The position numbers and the translations under genes are program-made. Below, in pieces: positions 9,467 through 18,726 of a DNA stretch of 64,000 nt (positions are counted from its first letter, which is position 1; every line of letters starts with the position of its first letter). The notes under the pieces were generated by a model that worked only from the letters and a program-made list of their open reading frames with translations, ran no database searches and was not told the DNA's origin. Origin of the DNA: JAEUJM01 sp041908445 (GTDB lineage: Bacteria > Actinomycetota > Acidimicrobiia > Acidimicrobiales > DATDAH01). Where the stretch lies: NCBI GenBank assembly GCA_041908445.1, contig JAYRFK010000075.1, positions 62,001-126,000 of the forward strand. Direction: 5' to 3'.

Positions 9467-10438
9467 ACCCAGGTCCGCCGTGATCCCGTAGCGCCCGAGC
9501 ACCCGCGCCGCCGCCTCCGCACGGACCGACGGGCCGCCGAGGCGGGCGTCGACGGACACGAGGGTGGCGTCGGGCCCGAGGCCGAGCAGCAGGCGCTCGA
9601 GCCAGGGCCGGGCGGTCACCCCGAGGGTCGCTCGCACCCGGCCGTCGCCCAGGTCCTCGACCGCCTCGCAGGGGTGGTGCTCGACGACCCAGCGGGCCGC
9701 GGGCCCGAGGTCGAGGACCACCCGGGGGGCGTCCGGGCCGGGCTGGAAGTCGAGGGTCGTGCCCTCCTCCGCGCCGCTCGGCGGCTCGAACGTGACGTCG
9801 AGCACGTCGGCGGCGCCGATGCGGTCGATCCGGAACACCCGCTCGCCCCCGGCCGAGTGGCAGTGCGCGGCCACGTACCAGCGGCCCTGGTCGGCGAACA
9901 CCCGGTGCGGGTCGATCTCTCGGCGGGTGTGCTCGTCGCGGCCGAACGAGTAGTAGTCGATGACCACGCGGCGACGTTCCCGCACGGCGCCGCGGAGCTG
10001 GTCGAGCAGCTCCGGCGCCACGTCGTCGCCGAGGCGGACGTCCACCGAGCCTTCGTCGCCGATGCCGAGCGAGGCCGCCAGCTTGGCCAGGCCGCGGGCG
10101 AGCGACCCGTCGGGGTCGAAGCCGGGGGTGCCCACCGCGCTGCGGCCCGCCGCGACCAGGGCCAGGCCCTCCTCGGGGGTGAGCCGCAGCGGCCGGCCGA
10201 AGGGCTCCGCCAGGTGGAGCCAGATGCGGCCGTCCTCGAGCACCACGTCGATCAGGGCGTCCGGGGTGAACGGGTGGACGCCGACGAACTGGAGGGTCTC
10301 CAGCGCCTTGAGCAGCTCGGCCTCAACGATCCCGAAGCGGCGGCAGACCTCGTCCACCGAGGCCCCCGGGTGGTCCACGAGCCAGGGCACGATGCTCAGG
10401 AGCTGCTGGAGCCGGTCGCTGGCCGCGTGGCGGCTCAT
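9464..10438 (-). CDS. pafC: PafC, WYL-domain transcriptional regulator
   Basis: 324 residues: an N-terminal winged helix-turn-helix (about 1-75) and a WYL domain. PafB and PafC together activate DNA-damage genes independently of LexA/RecA in mycobacteria. The ATG (MSRHAASDRL) overlaps the pafB stop by four bases (ATGA), which decides the start over a longer reading frame beginning nine codons upstream. Gene order pafA-(DUF3866)-pafB-pafC matches mycobacteria. Confidence 0.93.
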   Translation of the reverse strand: MSRHAASDRLQQLLSIVPWLVDHPGASVDEVCRRFGIVEAELLKALETLQFVGVHPFTPDALIDVVLEDGRIWLHLAEPFGRPLRLTPEEGLALVAAGRSAVGTPGFDPDGSLARGLAKLAASLGIGDEGSVDVRLGDDVAPELLDQLRGAVRERRRVVIDYYSFGRDEHTRREIDPHRVFADQGRWYVAAHCHSAGGERVFRIDRIGAADVLDVTFEPPSGAEEGTTLDFQPGPDAPRVVLDLGPAARWVVEHHPCEAVEDLGDGRVRATLGVTARPWLERLLLGLGPDATLVSVDARLGGPSVRAEAAARVLGRYGITADLG

Positions 10439-11364
10439 CCCGGCACCGCCAGCGCCCGGAGCCACGCCACCACGTCGTCGCGCAGCGCCGGCGGGCCGAG
10501 CACCTCTGCGTGGTCGAGGAAGCCCAGCACGAAGGATCGGAAGCCCTCCCGGTTCGTCACCGCCACGGTGAAGACGACCGAACCGTCGGCCTGCTCCTCG
10601 GCGGCCACGTCGGCGCCCAGTGCGTGCTGGGCCAGGGCGGCGTGGTCGGCGTCCACCAGCAGCCGGGCCTCGACCGGCTCGCCCTCGCCGAGCTGCCAGG
10701 CCGCGACCTCGACGCCGGGCACGGTGCCGCCCGGCCGCTCGAAGGTACCCGGGGCGCCGGCGACGACAGCGCCCTCGATCCGGTCGAAGCGGAAGTTCCG
10801 GGCCTCGCCCCGCAGGTGGTCGAGGCCCGTGAGGTACCAGCGGCCGCGCTGGAAGTCGAGGCGGTGGGGGTCGACGGTGCGCTCCTCCCCCCGGTAGGTG
10901 AAGGTCAGTCGGCGCCGCTCGGCCACGGCCTGGAACGCGGTCGCCACGGCGGCGTCGGTGGGGAGCTCCCCGAGGGGCGCGCCCGCCTCCCCCTCCTCGG
11001 CGGCCACGACGCCGCCGAGCTTCCGGAGCCCGCCCACGCCCCCGTCACCGTCGAGGTGGACGGCGCCGGCGGCCAGGTTCAGGGCCGCGAGCTCGTCGGG
11101 GGCGAGGCCCGGGTCGCGCAGGTAGTACTCCCGGCGCAGGATCTGGTAGCCGGCGACAGGCGGGTCGGTGCCGGGCACGGTGTCCACCCGCAGCGGGATG
11201 CCCATCTCGCGCAGGTCGTCCTTGTCGCGCTCGAACGCCCGTCGGAAGCTGGCGTCCTTGTCCGGGTACCCGGGCACCCGCTCGCGGACCTCTTCCGCGG
11301 CGAGCGGCCGCCCCGTCTCCAAGAGCGCCGCGATCAGGTTCAGCAGCCGCTCCACCTTCTCCAT
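10435..11364 (-). CDS. pafB: PafB, WYL-domain transcriptional regulator
   Basis: 309 residues with an N-terminal HTH (MEKVERLLNLIAALLETG, then the recognition region around 40-60) and a WYL domain in the middle. It partners PafC as a heterodimer-like activator of the mycobacterial-type DNA damage response. The start ATG has a strong Shine-Dalgarno (GGAGGAGGTG) 7 bases upstream. The 89-base gap before it, after the DUF3866 gene, holds nothing else I can recognise. Confidence 0.93.
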   Translation of the reverse strand: MEKVERLLNLIAALLETGRPLAAEEVRERVPGYPDKDASFRRAFERDKDDLREMGIPLRVDTVPGTDPPVAGYQILRREYYLRDPGLAPDELAALNLAAGAVHLDGDGGVGGLRKLGGVVAAEEGEAGAPLGELPTDAAVATAFQAVAERRRLTFTYRGEERTVDPHRLDFQRGRWYLTGLDHLRGEARNFRFDRIEGAVVAGAPGTFERPGGTVPGVEVAAWQLGEGEPVEARLLVDADHAALAQHALGADVAAEEQADGSVVFTVAVTNREGFRSFVLGFLDHAEVLGPPALRDDVVAWLRALAVPG

Positions 11365-11453
11365 TCGCTATGCACCTCCTCCGTCGGTGCCGCTCCGGGA
11401 TCCGGTTCGCCCGCGGCGCTGCTCCGCTCCGCTCCGCAACGTCACCACGTCCA

Positions 11454-12503
11454 TCACCCGATCAGCCGGGCGGCGAGGGCGCCGGCCGCGCCCGCGGCCT
11501 GGAAGAAGGCGCGGTCCTGCTCGGGGCCGCGGCCCATGGTGGTCACCCGCAGGCCCTGGGCCTCGAGCAGCGCGGGCGTGTCCGGCTCGTCCACCTCGAC
11601 CGCGTCGACCCGGCCCCGCGCCCCGAGCAGCGGGTGGGCGGCCACGGTGACGGGGGCGTGCACGAGGTCGAGCACCGTGCGGCTGTGGTGGCTCACCCCG
11701 CGGTGGCGCTCGCGCTGGTCGCCCTCGGAGACCCGGAGGCACATGACCGGCTGCCCGTCGAGGGCAGCGGCGGTGTCGAGGATGGTGGCCACCTCGACCG
11801 CGGTCGTGCCGAGGGTGGTGTCGGTGCCCACCACACCGGGCCCCATCCCCACGACCACGGCGTCCGCGTGGAGCTGGTGGCGGGCCAGGGCGAGGGCGGA
11901 CGCGACCGTGACCGCCTCCAGGTCGCCCCCGAAGGCGTGCCCCGCGGTGACGGTGGCGTCGAGCAGGCCCTTGTCCTTCATCGAGGCCACCAGGTCGGAG
12001 AAGACCAGCGGCAGCGAGGCGCCGTCGGTCATCACGTAGACCAGCCGCGCCGAGGGGTTCGCGGCCTTCAGCGCCACCGCCACGCACGGCACCTGGCTGT
12101 GCACGCTGCAGACCACGACGGGCAGGCCGTCGAGCCCGGTGGGCAGGTCCTCGAGGTGCTCCTCGGCCGACCCGGTGTCGGCCTGCAGGCTCGTGTAGCG
12201 CAGCTTCATGATGTGGCCCGGGCCCTTGCGCCGCCAGGACCGCCGGCTGAGGTTCCAGTGCACGACGTGCCAGCCGCCCGTGCCGAGGCCCCACTCCACC
12301 GCGGTGGTGTTGCAGACCACGTCGTCGCCCACCGCGACATCGCCGATGAGGTCGGTCAGGACGTAGGCCCGGGCCGGGCCGCCGTCGGCGCCGGCCTCCT
12401 GCCCGTCGACCTCGGGGTCGGGCTCGAGCTCGACCGCCACCCGCTGCAGGCCCGGGCGCTCGCTGAGGATCTCGGCCACGCGGCCGCTGCGGAAGGCGGG
12501 CAC
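11454..12503 (-). CDS. DUF3866 family protein of the proteasome cluster
   Basis: 349 residues matching DUF3866, a family of unknown function found beside pafA/pafB in many actinobacteria. Visible conserved stretches include NLSRRSWRRKGPGHIMKLRY (about 84-103), the Gly-rich VVGMGPGVVGTDTTLGTT (about 224-241) and a central segment VVVCSVHSQVPCVAVALK that looks like an alpha/beta fold. No signal peptide. It begins 7 bases after pafA (GTG). Context suggests a role linked to pupylation or DNA damage regulation, but this is only inferred. Confidence 0.82.
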   Translation of the reverse strand: MPAFRSGRVAEILSERPGLQRVAVELEPDPEVDGQEAGADGGPARAYVLTDLIGDVAVGDDVVCNTTAVEWGLGTGGWHVVHWNLSRRSWRRKGPGHIMKLRYTSLQADTGSAEEHLEDLPTGLDGLPVVVCSVHSQVPCVAVALKAANPSARLVYVMTDGASLPLVFSDLVASMKDKGLLDATVTAGHAFGGDLEAVTVASALALARHQLHADAVVVGMGPGVVGTDTTLGTTAVEVATILDTAAALDGQPVMCLRVSEGDQRERHRGVSHHSRTVLDLVHAPVTVAAHPLLGARGRVDAVEVDEPDTPALLEAQGLRVTTMGRGPEQDRAFFQAAGAAGALAARLIG

Positions 12504-12510
12504 AGCCGGG

Positions 12511-13869
12511 TCAGAGTGAGGCGATCAGCTTCTCGACGCGCTCGTCGCGCGACTTGAAGGGGTCCTTGCACAGCACGGTCCGCTGGGCCTGGTCGTTGAG
12601 CTTCAGGTGCACCCAGTCGACCGTGTAGTCCCGCTTGCGCTCCTTGGCCTTGCGGATGAACTCCCCGCGCAGCCGGGCCCGGGTGGTCTGGGGCGGCTGG
12701 TCGACGGCGAGGTCGATCTCCTCGTCGGTGCACATGCGGTCGACGAGGCCGCGACGCTGCATCCGGTAGAAGAGGCCGCGGTCCCGGTTCACGTCGTGGT
12801 ACTGCAGGTCGACCAGGGCGACCTTCGGATCGGTGAGGGCCAGGCCGTGGCGCTCGCGGTAGGCCTCGATGAGGTTGTGCTTGATGACCCAGTCGCACTC
12901 GCGGTCGAGCGAGAGCGGGTCCTTCTCGATGCCGGTGAGGCAGTGCTCCCACATGTCGAGGGCCTGCTGCTCGAGAGGGCTGAGGCCCTTGGTGTCGGCG
13001 TAGCGCAGCGCCCGGTTCAGGTACTCGGACTGGATCTCCAGGGCGCTGGCCTCGCGGCCGTTGGCCAGGCGCACCCGCCGGGTGCAGGTCATGTCGTGGC
13101 TGATCTCGCGGATGGCCCGGATGGGGTTCTCCAGGGTCATGTCCCGGAAGGTGACCATGCGGTCCTCGAGCATCCGCAGCAGGATGCTGGTGGTGCCGAT
13201 CTTCACGAAGTTGGCGTACTCGCTCATGTTCGAGTCGCCCACGATCACGTGGAGGCGCCGGTAGCGCTCGGCGTCGGCGTGGGGCTCGTCGCGGGTGTTG
13301 ATGATCGGCCGCGACCGGGTCGTGGCGCTGGAGACCCCCTCCCAGATGTGCTCGGCCCGCTGGCTGATGCAGAACATCGCCCCCCGGGCGGTCTGCAGCA
13401 CCTTGCCGGCGCCGGCGAAGATCTGGCGGCTCACGAAGAACGGGATCAGCACCTCGACGTAGTGGCTGAAGTCATCCTGGCGGCTGGTGAGGTAGTTCTC
13501 GTGGCAGCCGTAGGAGTTGCCCGCTGAGTCGGTGTTGTTCTTGAACAGGTAGATGACGCCGCGGATGCCCTCCTCGCGGAGGCGCTGCTCGGCGCTGGCG
13601 AGGAGCTGCTCGAGGATGCGCTCCCCCGCCTTGTCGTGCACGACCAGGTCGTGGATGGAGTCGCACTCGGGCGTGGCGTACTCGGGGTGCGAGCCCACGT
13701 CGAGGTACAGGCGCGCGCCGTTGGCGAGGAAGACGTTGGAGGAGCGCCCCCACGAGACGACCCGGCGGAACAGGTACCGGGCGACCTCGTCCGGGCTCAG
13801 CCGGCGCTGGCCGCGGAGCGTGCAGGTGACCCCGTACTCGTTCTCCAGGCCGAAGATCCGGCGTTCCAT
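12511..13869 (-). CDS. pafA: Pup--protein ligase PafA
   Basis: 452 residues, normal length. It attaches Pup through its C-terminal Glu to substrate lysines using ATP. The N-terminus MERRIFGLENEYGVTCT carries the glutamine-synthetase-like catalytic loop with Glu8/Glu10 (metal/ATP). Other conserved parts include GSHPEYATPECDS (catalytic Asp loop nearby) and GNSYGCHENYL. Paralogous to dop at 17191-18711. ATG start with no Shine-Dalgarno, 6 bases after TAGGTT, so pafA probably heads its own leaderless transcript with DUF3866, pafB and pafC. Confidence 0.97.
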   Translation of the reverse strand: MERRIFGLENEYGVTCTLRGQRRLSPDEVARYLFRRVVSWGRSSNVFLANGARLYLDVGSHPEYATPECDSIHDLVVHDKAGERILEQLLASAEQRLREEGIRGVIYLFKNNTDSAGNSYGCHENYLTSRQDDFSHYVEVLIPFFVSRQIFAGAGKVLQTARGAMFCISQRAEHIWEGVSSATTRSRPIINTRDEPHADAERYRRLHVIVGDSNMSEYANFVKIGTTSILLRMLEDRMVTFRDMTLENPIRAIREISHDMTCTRRVRLANGREASALEIQSEYLNRALRYADTKGLSPLEQQALDMWEHCLTGIEKDPLSLDRECDWVIKHNLIEAYRERHGLALTDPKVALVDLQYHDVNRDRGLFYRMQRRGLVDRMCTDEEIDLAVDQPPQTTRARLRGEFIRKAKERKRDYTVDWVHLKLNDQAQRTVLCKDPFKSRDERVEKLIASL

Positions 13870-13875
13870 CGCGCC

Positions 13876-13881
13876 AACCTA
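13876..13881 (-). promoter_or_regulatory. -10 hexamer TAGGTT, leaderless promoter of pafA
   Basis: TAGGTT followed by a 6-base spacer and the pafA ATG. It lies in the 70-base gap after prcA. Confidence 0.55.
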
Positions 13882-13939
13882 CACAGCCCCCACCGGTTCG
13901 CCTTGGCTCCTCCGGCGGGGGATCTCGACGCCGTGGCCG

Positions 13940-14617
13940 TCAGGCCAGCAGGCCGGTGAGCTCCTCGCCCTCGATGCGGCGGAAGGCCCGGCGGCCGTTG
14001 CTGCGGGCCAGCACGGCCACCTCGAGGTCGTCGGCGACCAGGGTGCGGTCGGGGCCGCCGATGGCCGAGCAGGCCGCCTTGAGGGCGTCGCCGAGGGCCA
14101 GGCCCTCGCCCCACGCCTCGCCGAGGCGCTGCGCGATCGCCTCGGCCTCGCCGCCGAGCACGGTGAAGTCGGACTCGTCGACGACGGTGCCGTCGTAGAG
14201 GATGTGGAACAGGCGGTCGCCCTCGGGGTCGTGGCCGACCTCGGCGACGAGGATCTCCACCTCCATGGGCTTCATCTCGTTCGTGAAGATCTGGCCGAGG
14301 ATCTGGGCGTACTGGTTGGCCAGGCTGCGGGCGTCCACGTCGGCCCGGCTGAACGAGTAGCCCTTCATGTCGGCGTGGCGGACGCCGGCGATGCGCAGCG
14401 AGTCGAACTCGTTGTACTTGCCGACCCCGGCGAAGCCGATGCGGTCGTAGATCTCGCTGGTCTTGCGCAGGGTGGCCGACGGGTTCTCGGCGCAGATGAG
14501 GATGCCGTCGTCGTAGACCACGGCGGCCAGGCTGCGGCCCCGGGCGATGCCCTTGCGGGCGTAGTCGGCCCGGTCCTTCATCACCTGCTCGGGGGCGACG
14601 TAGAACGGCATGCTCAT
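13940..14617 (-). CDS. prcA: Proteasome alpha subunit
   Basis: 225 residues. PrcA forms the outer gating rings of the 20S core. The N-terminus MSMPFYVAPEQVMKDRADYA matches actinobacterial PrcA, with the usual alpha-type extension and no catalytic Thr. The ATG overlaps the prcB stop by four bases (ATGA), so the two subunits are translationally coupled at near-equal amounts. The C-terminus (EGEELTGLLA) is shorter than mycobacterial PrcA. Confidence 0.96.
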   Translation of the reverse strand: MSMPFYVAPEQVMKDRADYARKGIARGRSLAAVVYDDGILICAENPSATLRKTSEIYDRIGFAGVGKYNEFDSLRIAGVRHADMKGYSFSRADVDARSLANQYAQILGQIFTNEMKPMEVEILVAEVGHDPEGDRLFHILYDGTVVDESDFTVLGGEAEAIAQRLGEAWGEGLALGDALKAACSAIGGPDRTLVADDLEVAVLARSNGRRAFRRIEGEELTGLLA

Positions 14618-15432
14618 GAGAGGGTCCCTCCGGCGAGCGGGCCTCGCGTCTCGTGCAGCAGGTCGACCAGCGTGCGGAACCGGTCGGCGATCTCGGCCTC
14701 CTCGACCGCCTGGAAGCCCTCGGCGGTGATGGTGGCCACGCTCGGGTAGATGGCCCGGACGAGGTCGGGGCCGCCGGTGGCGGAGTCCTCGTCGGCGGCC
14801 TCGAACAGGGCCGAGATGACGAGGTCGATGACGTCCTCGCGGGCCAGGCCCGCGCGGTAGCCGATCTTCACCACGGCGCCGGCGTGCAGGCTGCCCGAGC
14901 CGGTGGCGGCGTACTCGCTCTCCTCGTAGCGGCCGCCGGTGACGTCGTACTCGAAGAGGCGGCCCTCCTTGCGGGCGGTGTCGTAGCCGGCGAACAGCGG
15001 CACGACCGCGAAGCCCTGCATTGCCGCGGGCAGGTGGCCCCGCACCATCTGCGAGAGCTGGTTCGCCTTGCCCTCCAGGCTGATGGTGGTGCCCTCGACC
15101 TTCTCGTAGTGCTCGAGCTGGAGCTGGAAGAGCTTCACCATCTCGATGGCCGGGCCGGCGGCGCCGGCGATGGCCACGCCCGAGTAGCGGTCGGCCGGGA
15201 AGACCTTGTCCATGTGGCGGTGGCTGATGAGATTCCCCGAGGTGGCCCGCCGGTCGCCGGCCATGACCACGCCGTCGGCGTAGCGCACCGCCACGACCGT
15301 CGTGCCGTGGCTGAAGCGGAGCGACTCGGCCCCCTCGCCCAGGTCGAACCGGGGCGCGAGGCCCTGGGTCCGCAGGAGGTCGACGAAGCTCGGGCCGGGG
15401 TCGTCGCCGACCGGGAAGTACGGGAGCGTCAC
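14614..15432 (-). CDS. prcB: Proteasome beta subunit (catalytic)
   Basis: 272 residues. An N-terminal propeptide of 43 residues ends at HG before Thr44 (HGTTVVAVRYADGVVMAGD), which becomes the N-terminal nucleophile after self-cleavage. GDRRAT and the conserved Lys/Asp region follow. Start chosen at the GTG at 15432 because TAGCCT lies 7 bases upstream and this gives a normal propeptide; a longer in-frame extension would run into the PhoX gene. Mature length is about 229 residues. Confidence 0.95.
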   Translation of the reverse strand: MTLPYFPVGDDPGPSFVDLLRTQGLAPRFDLGEGAESLRFSHGTTVVAVRYADGVVMAGDRRATSGNLISHRHMDKVFPADRYSGVAIAGAAGPAIEMVKLFQLQLEHYEKVEGTTISLEGKANQLSQMVRGHLPAAMQGFAVVPLFAGYDTARKEGRLFEYDVTGGRYEESEYAATGSGSLHAGAVVKIGYRAGLAREDVIDLVISALFEAADEDSATGGPDLVRAIYPSVATITAEGFQAVEEAEIADRFRTLVDLLHETRGPLAGGTLS

Positions 15433-15439
15433 GGCTCGG

Positions 15440-15445
15440 AGGCTA
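15440..15445 (-). promoter_or_regulatory. -10 hexamer TAGCCT, leaderless promoter of prcB-prcA
   Basis: TAGCCT with a 7-base spacer to GTG 15432. Its first three bases are the stop codon of the PhoX-like gene upstream, so promoter and stop are merged. Confidence 0.5.
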
Positions 15446-16903
15446 TCGGCTGTCCGTGGCGTCGCCGGAGTCGTCGGCGCCCTCCGCACCACCACCCGCA
15501 CCACCACCCGCGTCGCCGCCCGTGCCGCCGGCCACCGCGTCGTCGCCGCGGGTGCGGGCCCGCCAGATCAGGGCGCCGGCCGCCACCACGCCGACGGCCA
15601 CCGCGCCGCCCACGAGCGGGACCGCGAGGCCGCTCCCCCCGTCGTCCCCGCCCGACCCGCCCCCGCCGTCACCACCGCCGGCGGTCGTCGCCGTCGCGGC
15701 CTGCAGCGTGGTCGTGGTGGAGGTCGCCGCCGTCGTGGCGGCCCGGAAGGGCCCGGTCACGGCGTAGCTGACCCCCCGGTTCGCGGGGCCCCCTCGCTGC
15801 GAGCCGAAGTAGAGGTGGCGGCCGTCGGGGCTGAACGCCGGCCCGGTCACCTCCGACGGGAGCCCGCCGGCGGGCACGCCCTCGTCGACGATCCGCAGGA
15901 ACGGGATCGCGTCGCCCTCGGGCGTCAGGAGGACGATCTCCATGTTCCCGCCGTCCTCGGCCACGTAGAGGTCGCCCGTCCCCGGCTCGAGGGTGAGGTT
16001 GTCCACGCCGGTCAACGCGCCGGAGCCGTCGTAGACGACCTCCACCGTCTCGGCCTCGGTGTCGTAGCGGCGGACGTGGTCGTCGCCCTTGGTCGAGAAG
16101 AACACCGAGCCCTGGTCGAACCAGATGCCCTCGCCGCCGTCGAAGGCGGTGCTGTCGGGCACCTGCTCGCGGGTCGGCGTGTCGGCGGCGCTCGGATCGG
16201 GCACCTCGAGCCAGGTGACCGAGCCGTCCCCCGCCACCTTCGCCACCTCCAGCGTCCCCGCGGTGAGGTCGGGGTACACCTCGGGCGTGAACCGGTAGAG
16301 CCGGCCGTCGGGGCGGTCCTCGGTGAGGTAGAGCGCCTCGCCGACGGGGTCGACGGCCACGGCCTCGTGCGGGAAGGCCCCCAGCGCGGGACGGGCCTCG
16401 GCGGTGATCTGACCGCTCGGGTCGCACTCCCACACGAGGCCACCCTCGACCTCCTCGCACGACAGCCACGCCTCCCACGGCGTCGGCCCACCGGCGCAGT
16501 TCATGGTCGTGCCCTCGAGGATCCGCTCTGCGGCGACGATCTCGCCGTCGGCGTCGAAGGTGATGCCGCTGGCCCCGCCCTCGCCCTCCAAGGGGTTCTC
16601 GGTGTTGACCGCCAGGTGCCAGCCCCCGGCGGCGAGGGGGAAGGTGGCGGCGCCGTCGGGGAAGACGGGCCAGGTGTAGCCGGTGCCCTCGACCTCCTCG
16701 TCCGAGCGCGCGATCACCCGGGAGGTGAACCCCTCCGGGAGCACGATCCCGTTCTCGTCCGGCTCGCGACCCTCGATCGAGCCGTAGGGCCCGTCCGCGG
16801 TCGCCTGGGCGGGTGTGGCGCCGGCCGGACGCCACAGCGCCGGCGCGAGCACGGCCGCGCCGGTGGAGGCGGACACGGCCCGGAGGAAGTCCCGTCGTCG
16901 CAT
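15443..16903 (-). CDS. PhoX-family (DUF839) protein, Tat-exported and membrane-anchored
   Basis: 486 residues. The N-terminus MRRRDFLRAVSASTGAAVLA is a twin-arginine signal. The body (about 45-385) resembles PhoX/DUF839 beta-propeller phosphatases: TWPVFPDGAATFP, CAGGPTPWEAWLSCEE and FPHEAVAVDP are characteristic blocks with metal-binding acidic and Cys residues. A Thr-rich linker, a membrane helix (about 418-440) and a Gly/Asp-rich tail follow, so it may be anchored at both ends or after signal cleavage at the C-terminus. It sits between pup and prcB, an unusual insertion. Substrate unknown; phosphate esters are likely. Confidence 0.85.
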   Translation of the reverse strand: MRRRDFLRAVSASTGAAVLAPALWRPAGATPAQATADGPYGSIEGREPDENGIVLPEGFTSRVIARSDEEVEGTGYTWPVFPDGAATFPLAAGGWHLAVNTENPLEGEGGASGITFDADGEIVAAERILEGTTMNCAGGPTPWEAWLSCEEVEGGLVWECDPSGQITAEARPALGAFPHEAVAVDPVGEALYLTEDRPDGRLYRFTPEVYPDLTAGTLEVAKVAGDGSVTWLEVPDPSAADTPTREQVPDSTAFDGGEGIWFDQGSVFFSTKGDDHVRRYDTEAETVEVVYDGSGALTGVDNLTLEPGTGDLYVAEDGGNMEIVLLTPEGDAIPFLRIVDEGVPAGGLPSEVTGPAFSPDGRHLYFGSQRGGPANRGVSYAVTGPFRAATTAATSTTTTLQAATATTAGGGDGGGGSGGDDGGSGLAVPLVGGAVAVGVVAAGALIWRARTRGDDAVAGGTGGDAGGGAGGGAEGADDSGDATDSR

Positions 16904-16911
16904 GGCCGGCG

Positions 16912-16917
16912 ACGCTA
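16912..16917 (-). promoter_or_regulatory. -10 hexamer TAGCGT, leaderless promoter of the PhoX-like gene
   Basis: TAGCGT, an 8-base spacer, then ATG 16903, within the 40-base gap after pup. Confidence 0.5.
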
Positions 16918-16943
16918 GCGGGGCGCGCCGGGCCGGGGTGGGC

Positions 16944-17138
16944 CTACTGGCCGCCCTTCTGCACGTAGCTCCGGACGAAGTCCTCGGCGTTGGTCTCGAG
17001 CACGTCGTCGATCTCGTCGAGGAGGTCGTCGAGCTCGGCCTTGATCTTCTCGCCCTGCTCCGAGGTCGCCGGTGCGTCCTCGACGTCGGCTTCCTCGCGG
17101 GCGGGGGCGGGGCGGCGCTTCTGCTCCCGTTCGGCCAT
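16944..17138 (-). CDS. pup: Prokaryotic ubiquitin-like protein Pup
   Basis: 64 residues. Highly charged and disordered N-terminal half, a central helix (EKIKAELDDLLDEIDDVLE) that binds the Mpa coiled coil, and the C-terminus VQKGGQ. The final Gln must be deamidated to Glu by Dop before PafA ligation. The ATG has a good Shine-Dalgarno (GAGAGGAG). It lies 52 bases after dop in the same direction. Confidence 0.97.
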   Translation of the reverse strand: MAEREQKRRPAPAREEADVEDAPATSEQGEKIKAELDDLLDEIDDVLETNAEDFVRSYVQKGGQ

Positions 17139-17190
17139 CAGGCGCTCCTCTCGTCCGGCTGTCTCGTTCGACTGGTGTCGTCCGTCTGGT

Positions 17191-18711
17191 TCACGACCCG
17201 AGCCGGTCCAGCAGCTCGGCGGCGGTGTCGCACTCGTCCACCAAGGTACCGACGTGGGCCTCGGTTCCGCGCGTCGGTTCCATCATGGGCACGCGGCGCA
17301 GGGTGTCGGCGCCGATGTCGAACACGAGCGAGTCCCAGTTGGCGGCCACGATGTCGTCGCCCCACTTGTCGAGGCAGCGGCCGCGGAAGAACGCCCGGGT
17401 GTCGGCCGGCGGCCGGCTCACGGCGGCCTCGACCTCGGCGTCGCTGGTGAGGCGCTCCACGTCGAGGCGGGAGAAGAGGGACTTCTCGGGGCGCAGGTCG
17501 TGGTACTGGAGGTCCATGGCCGCGAGGCGGGCGTCGTCCCACTCGAGGCCGTGGCGCTCGCGGTAGCCCTCGAGCAGGCGCAGCTTGGCCACCCAGTCGA
17601 GCTCGCCGGCCAGGCTCATCGGGTCGGACTCGAGGCGGGTCAGCACCGACTCCCAGCGGGCGAGCAGCGCCTCCCCCACGGCCGGGTCGGGGCCGAGGCA
17701 GTCGAGGCCGTTGGAGTCGACGTACTTCCGGGCCCGGTCGAACAGCTCCCACTGCACCTCGAGGGCGGTGACGGTGCTGCCGTCGGCGAGCTCGAGCGGC
17801 TGGCGCAGCGTGGTGTCGTAGGAGACCCGCCGGATCGTCGCCACCGGGGACAGGAAGCGGAACTCCCGGGGCAGGACGTCGTCCTCGATCATCGAGAGCA
17901 CCAGGGCGGTGGTGCCCACCTTGAGGAACGTGGCCACCTCGGACAGGTTGGCGTCGCCCACGATGACGTGGAGGCGCCGGTACTTCTGGGCGTCCGCGTG
18001 GGGCTCGTCGCGGGTGTTGACGATGGGGCGCTTCAGGGTGGTCTCGAGGCCGACCTCCTCCTCGAAGAAGTCGGCGCGCGACGTCAGCTGGAAGCCGACG
18101 CTGTGGCGGCCGAGGCCGGAGGCCTCCGTGCCCACCTTGCCGGCGCCGGTGTAGAGCTGGCGGGTGATGAAGTGCGGGGTGACGTGGGTGACGATCCGCG
18201 AGAACGGCACCGAGCGGGCCATGAGGTAGTTCTCGTGGCAGCCGTAGGAGTTGCCCTTGCCGTCCGAGTTGTTCTTGTAGACCACGATCTCCTGGCCGTC
18301 GGGCAGGAGTCGCCCCGCCGCCGCCATCGAGCGCTGGAGGATCAGCTCGCCGGCCTTGTCGAACACCACGATCGACCGGGGGTCGGCGCACTCGGGCGTC
18401 GAGTACTCGGGGTGGGCGTGGTCGACGTAGTAGCGGGCGCCGTTGGTCAGCACCGCGTTGATCAGGTGGGTCTCGACCTCGGGGGCCAGCGACCCGCCGG
18501 GCGCGTCGTCGCGCGCGTCGTTGCCCGGCGACTCGTCCTCGAAGTCCCAGCCGACCTTGGCCACCGGGTGGTGGTCGGCGGCGGGCCGGGCCAGCTCCCC
18601 CATGTAGGCGTTGATGAGCACCGACGAGGCGGCGATGGGGTTCGACTCCCCCGTGCCGCGCAGCACGATGCCGAACTCGGTCTCGAGGCCGATGATCTTC
18701 GGCAGCGCCAT
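17191..18711 (-). CDS. dop: Pup deamidase/depupylase Dop
   Basis: 506 residues. Dop deamidates the Pup C-terminal Gln and also removes Pup from substrates. The N-terminus MALPKIIGLETEFGIVLRG has the GLETEFG ATP/metal loop, and HPEYSTPECADP carries the catalytic Asp region. Compared with PafA it has the Dop-loop insertion (about 40-80: EDESPGNDARDDAPGG). Spacing to mpa is 15 bases, so the two are co-transcribed. Length is normal. Confidence 0.97.
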   Translation of the reverse strand: MALPKIIGLETEFGIVLRGTGESNPIAASSVLINAYMGELARPAADHHPVAKVGWDFEDESPGNDARDDAPGGSLAPEVETHLINAVLTNGARYYVDHAHPEYSTPECADPRSIVVFDKAGELILQRSMAAAGRLLPDGQEIVVYKNNSDGKGNSYGCHENYLMARSVPFSRIVTHVTPHFITRQLYTGAGKVGTEASGLGRHSVGFQLTSRADFFEEEVGLETTLKRPIVNTRDEPHADAQKYRRLHVIVGDANLSEVATFLKVGTTALVLSMIEDDVLPREFRFLSPVATIRRVSYDTTLRQPLELADGSTVTALEVQWELFDRARKYVDSNGLDCLGPDPAVGEALLARWESVLTRLESDPMSLAGELDWVAKLRLLEGYRERHGLEWDDARLAAMDLQYHDLRPEKSLFSRLDVERLTSDAEVEAAVSRPPADTRAFFRGRCLDKWGDDIVAANWDSLVFDIGADTLRRVPMMEPTRGTEAHVGTLVDECDTAAELLDRLGS

Positions 18712-18726
18712 GTGCGGGTCTCCGCC

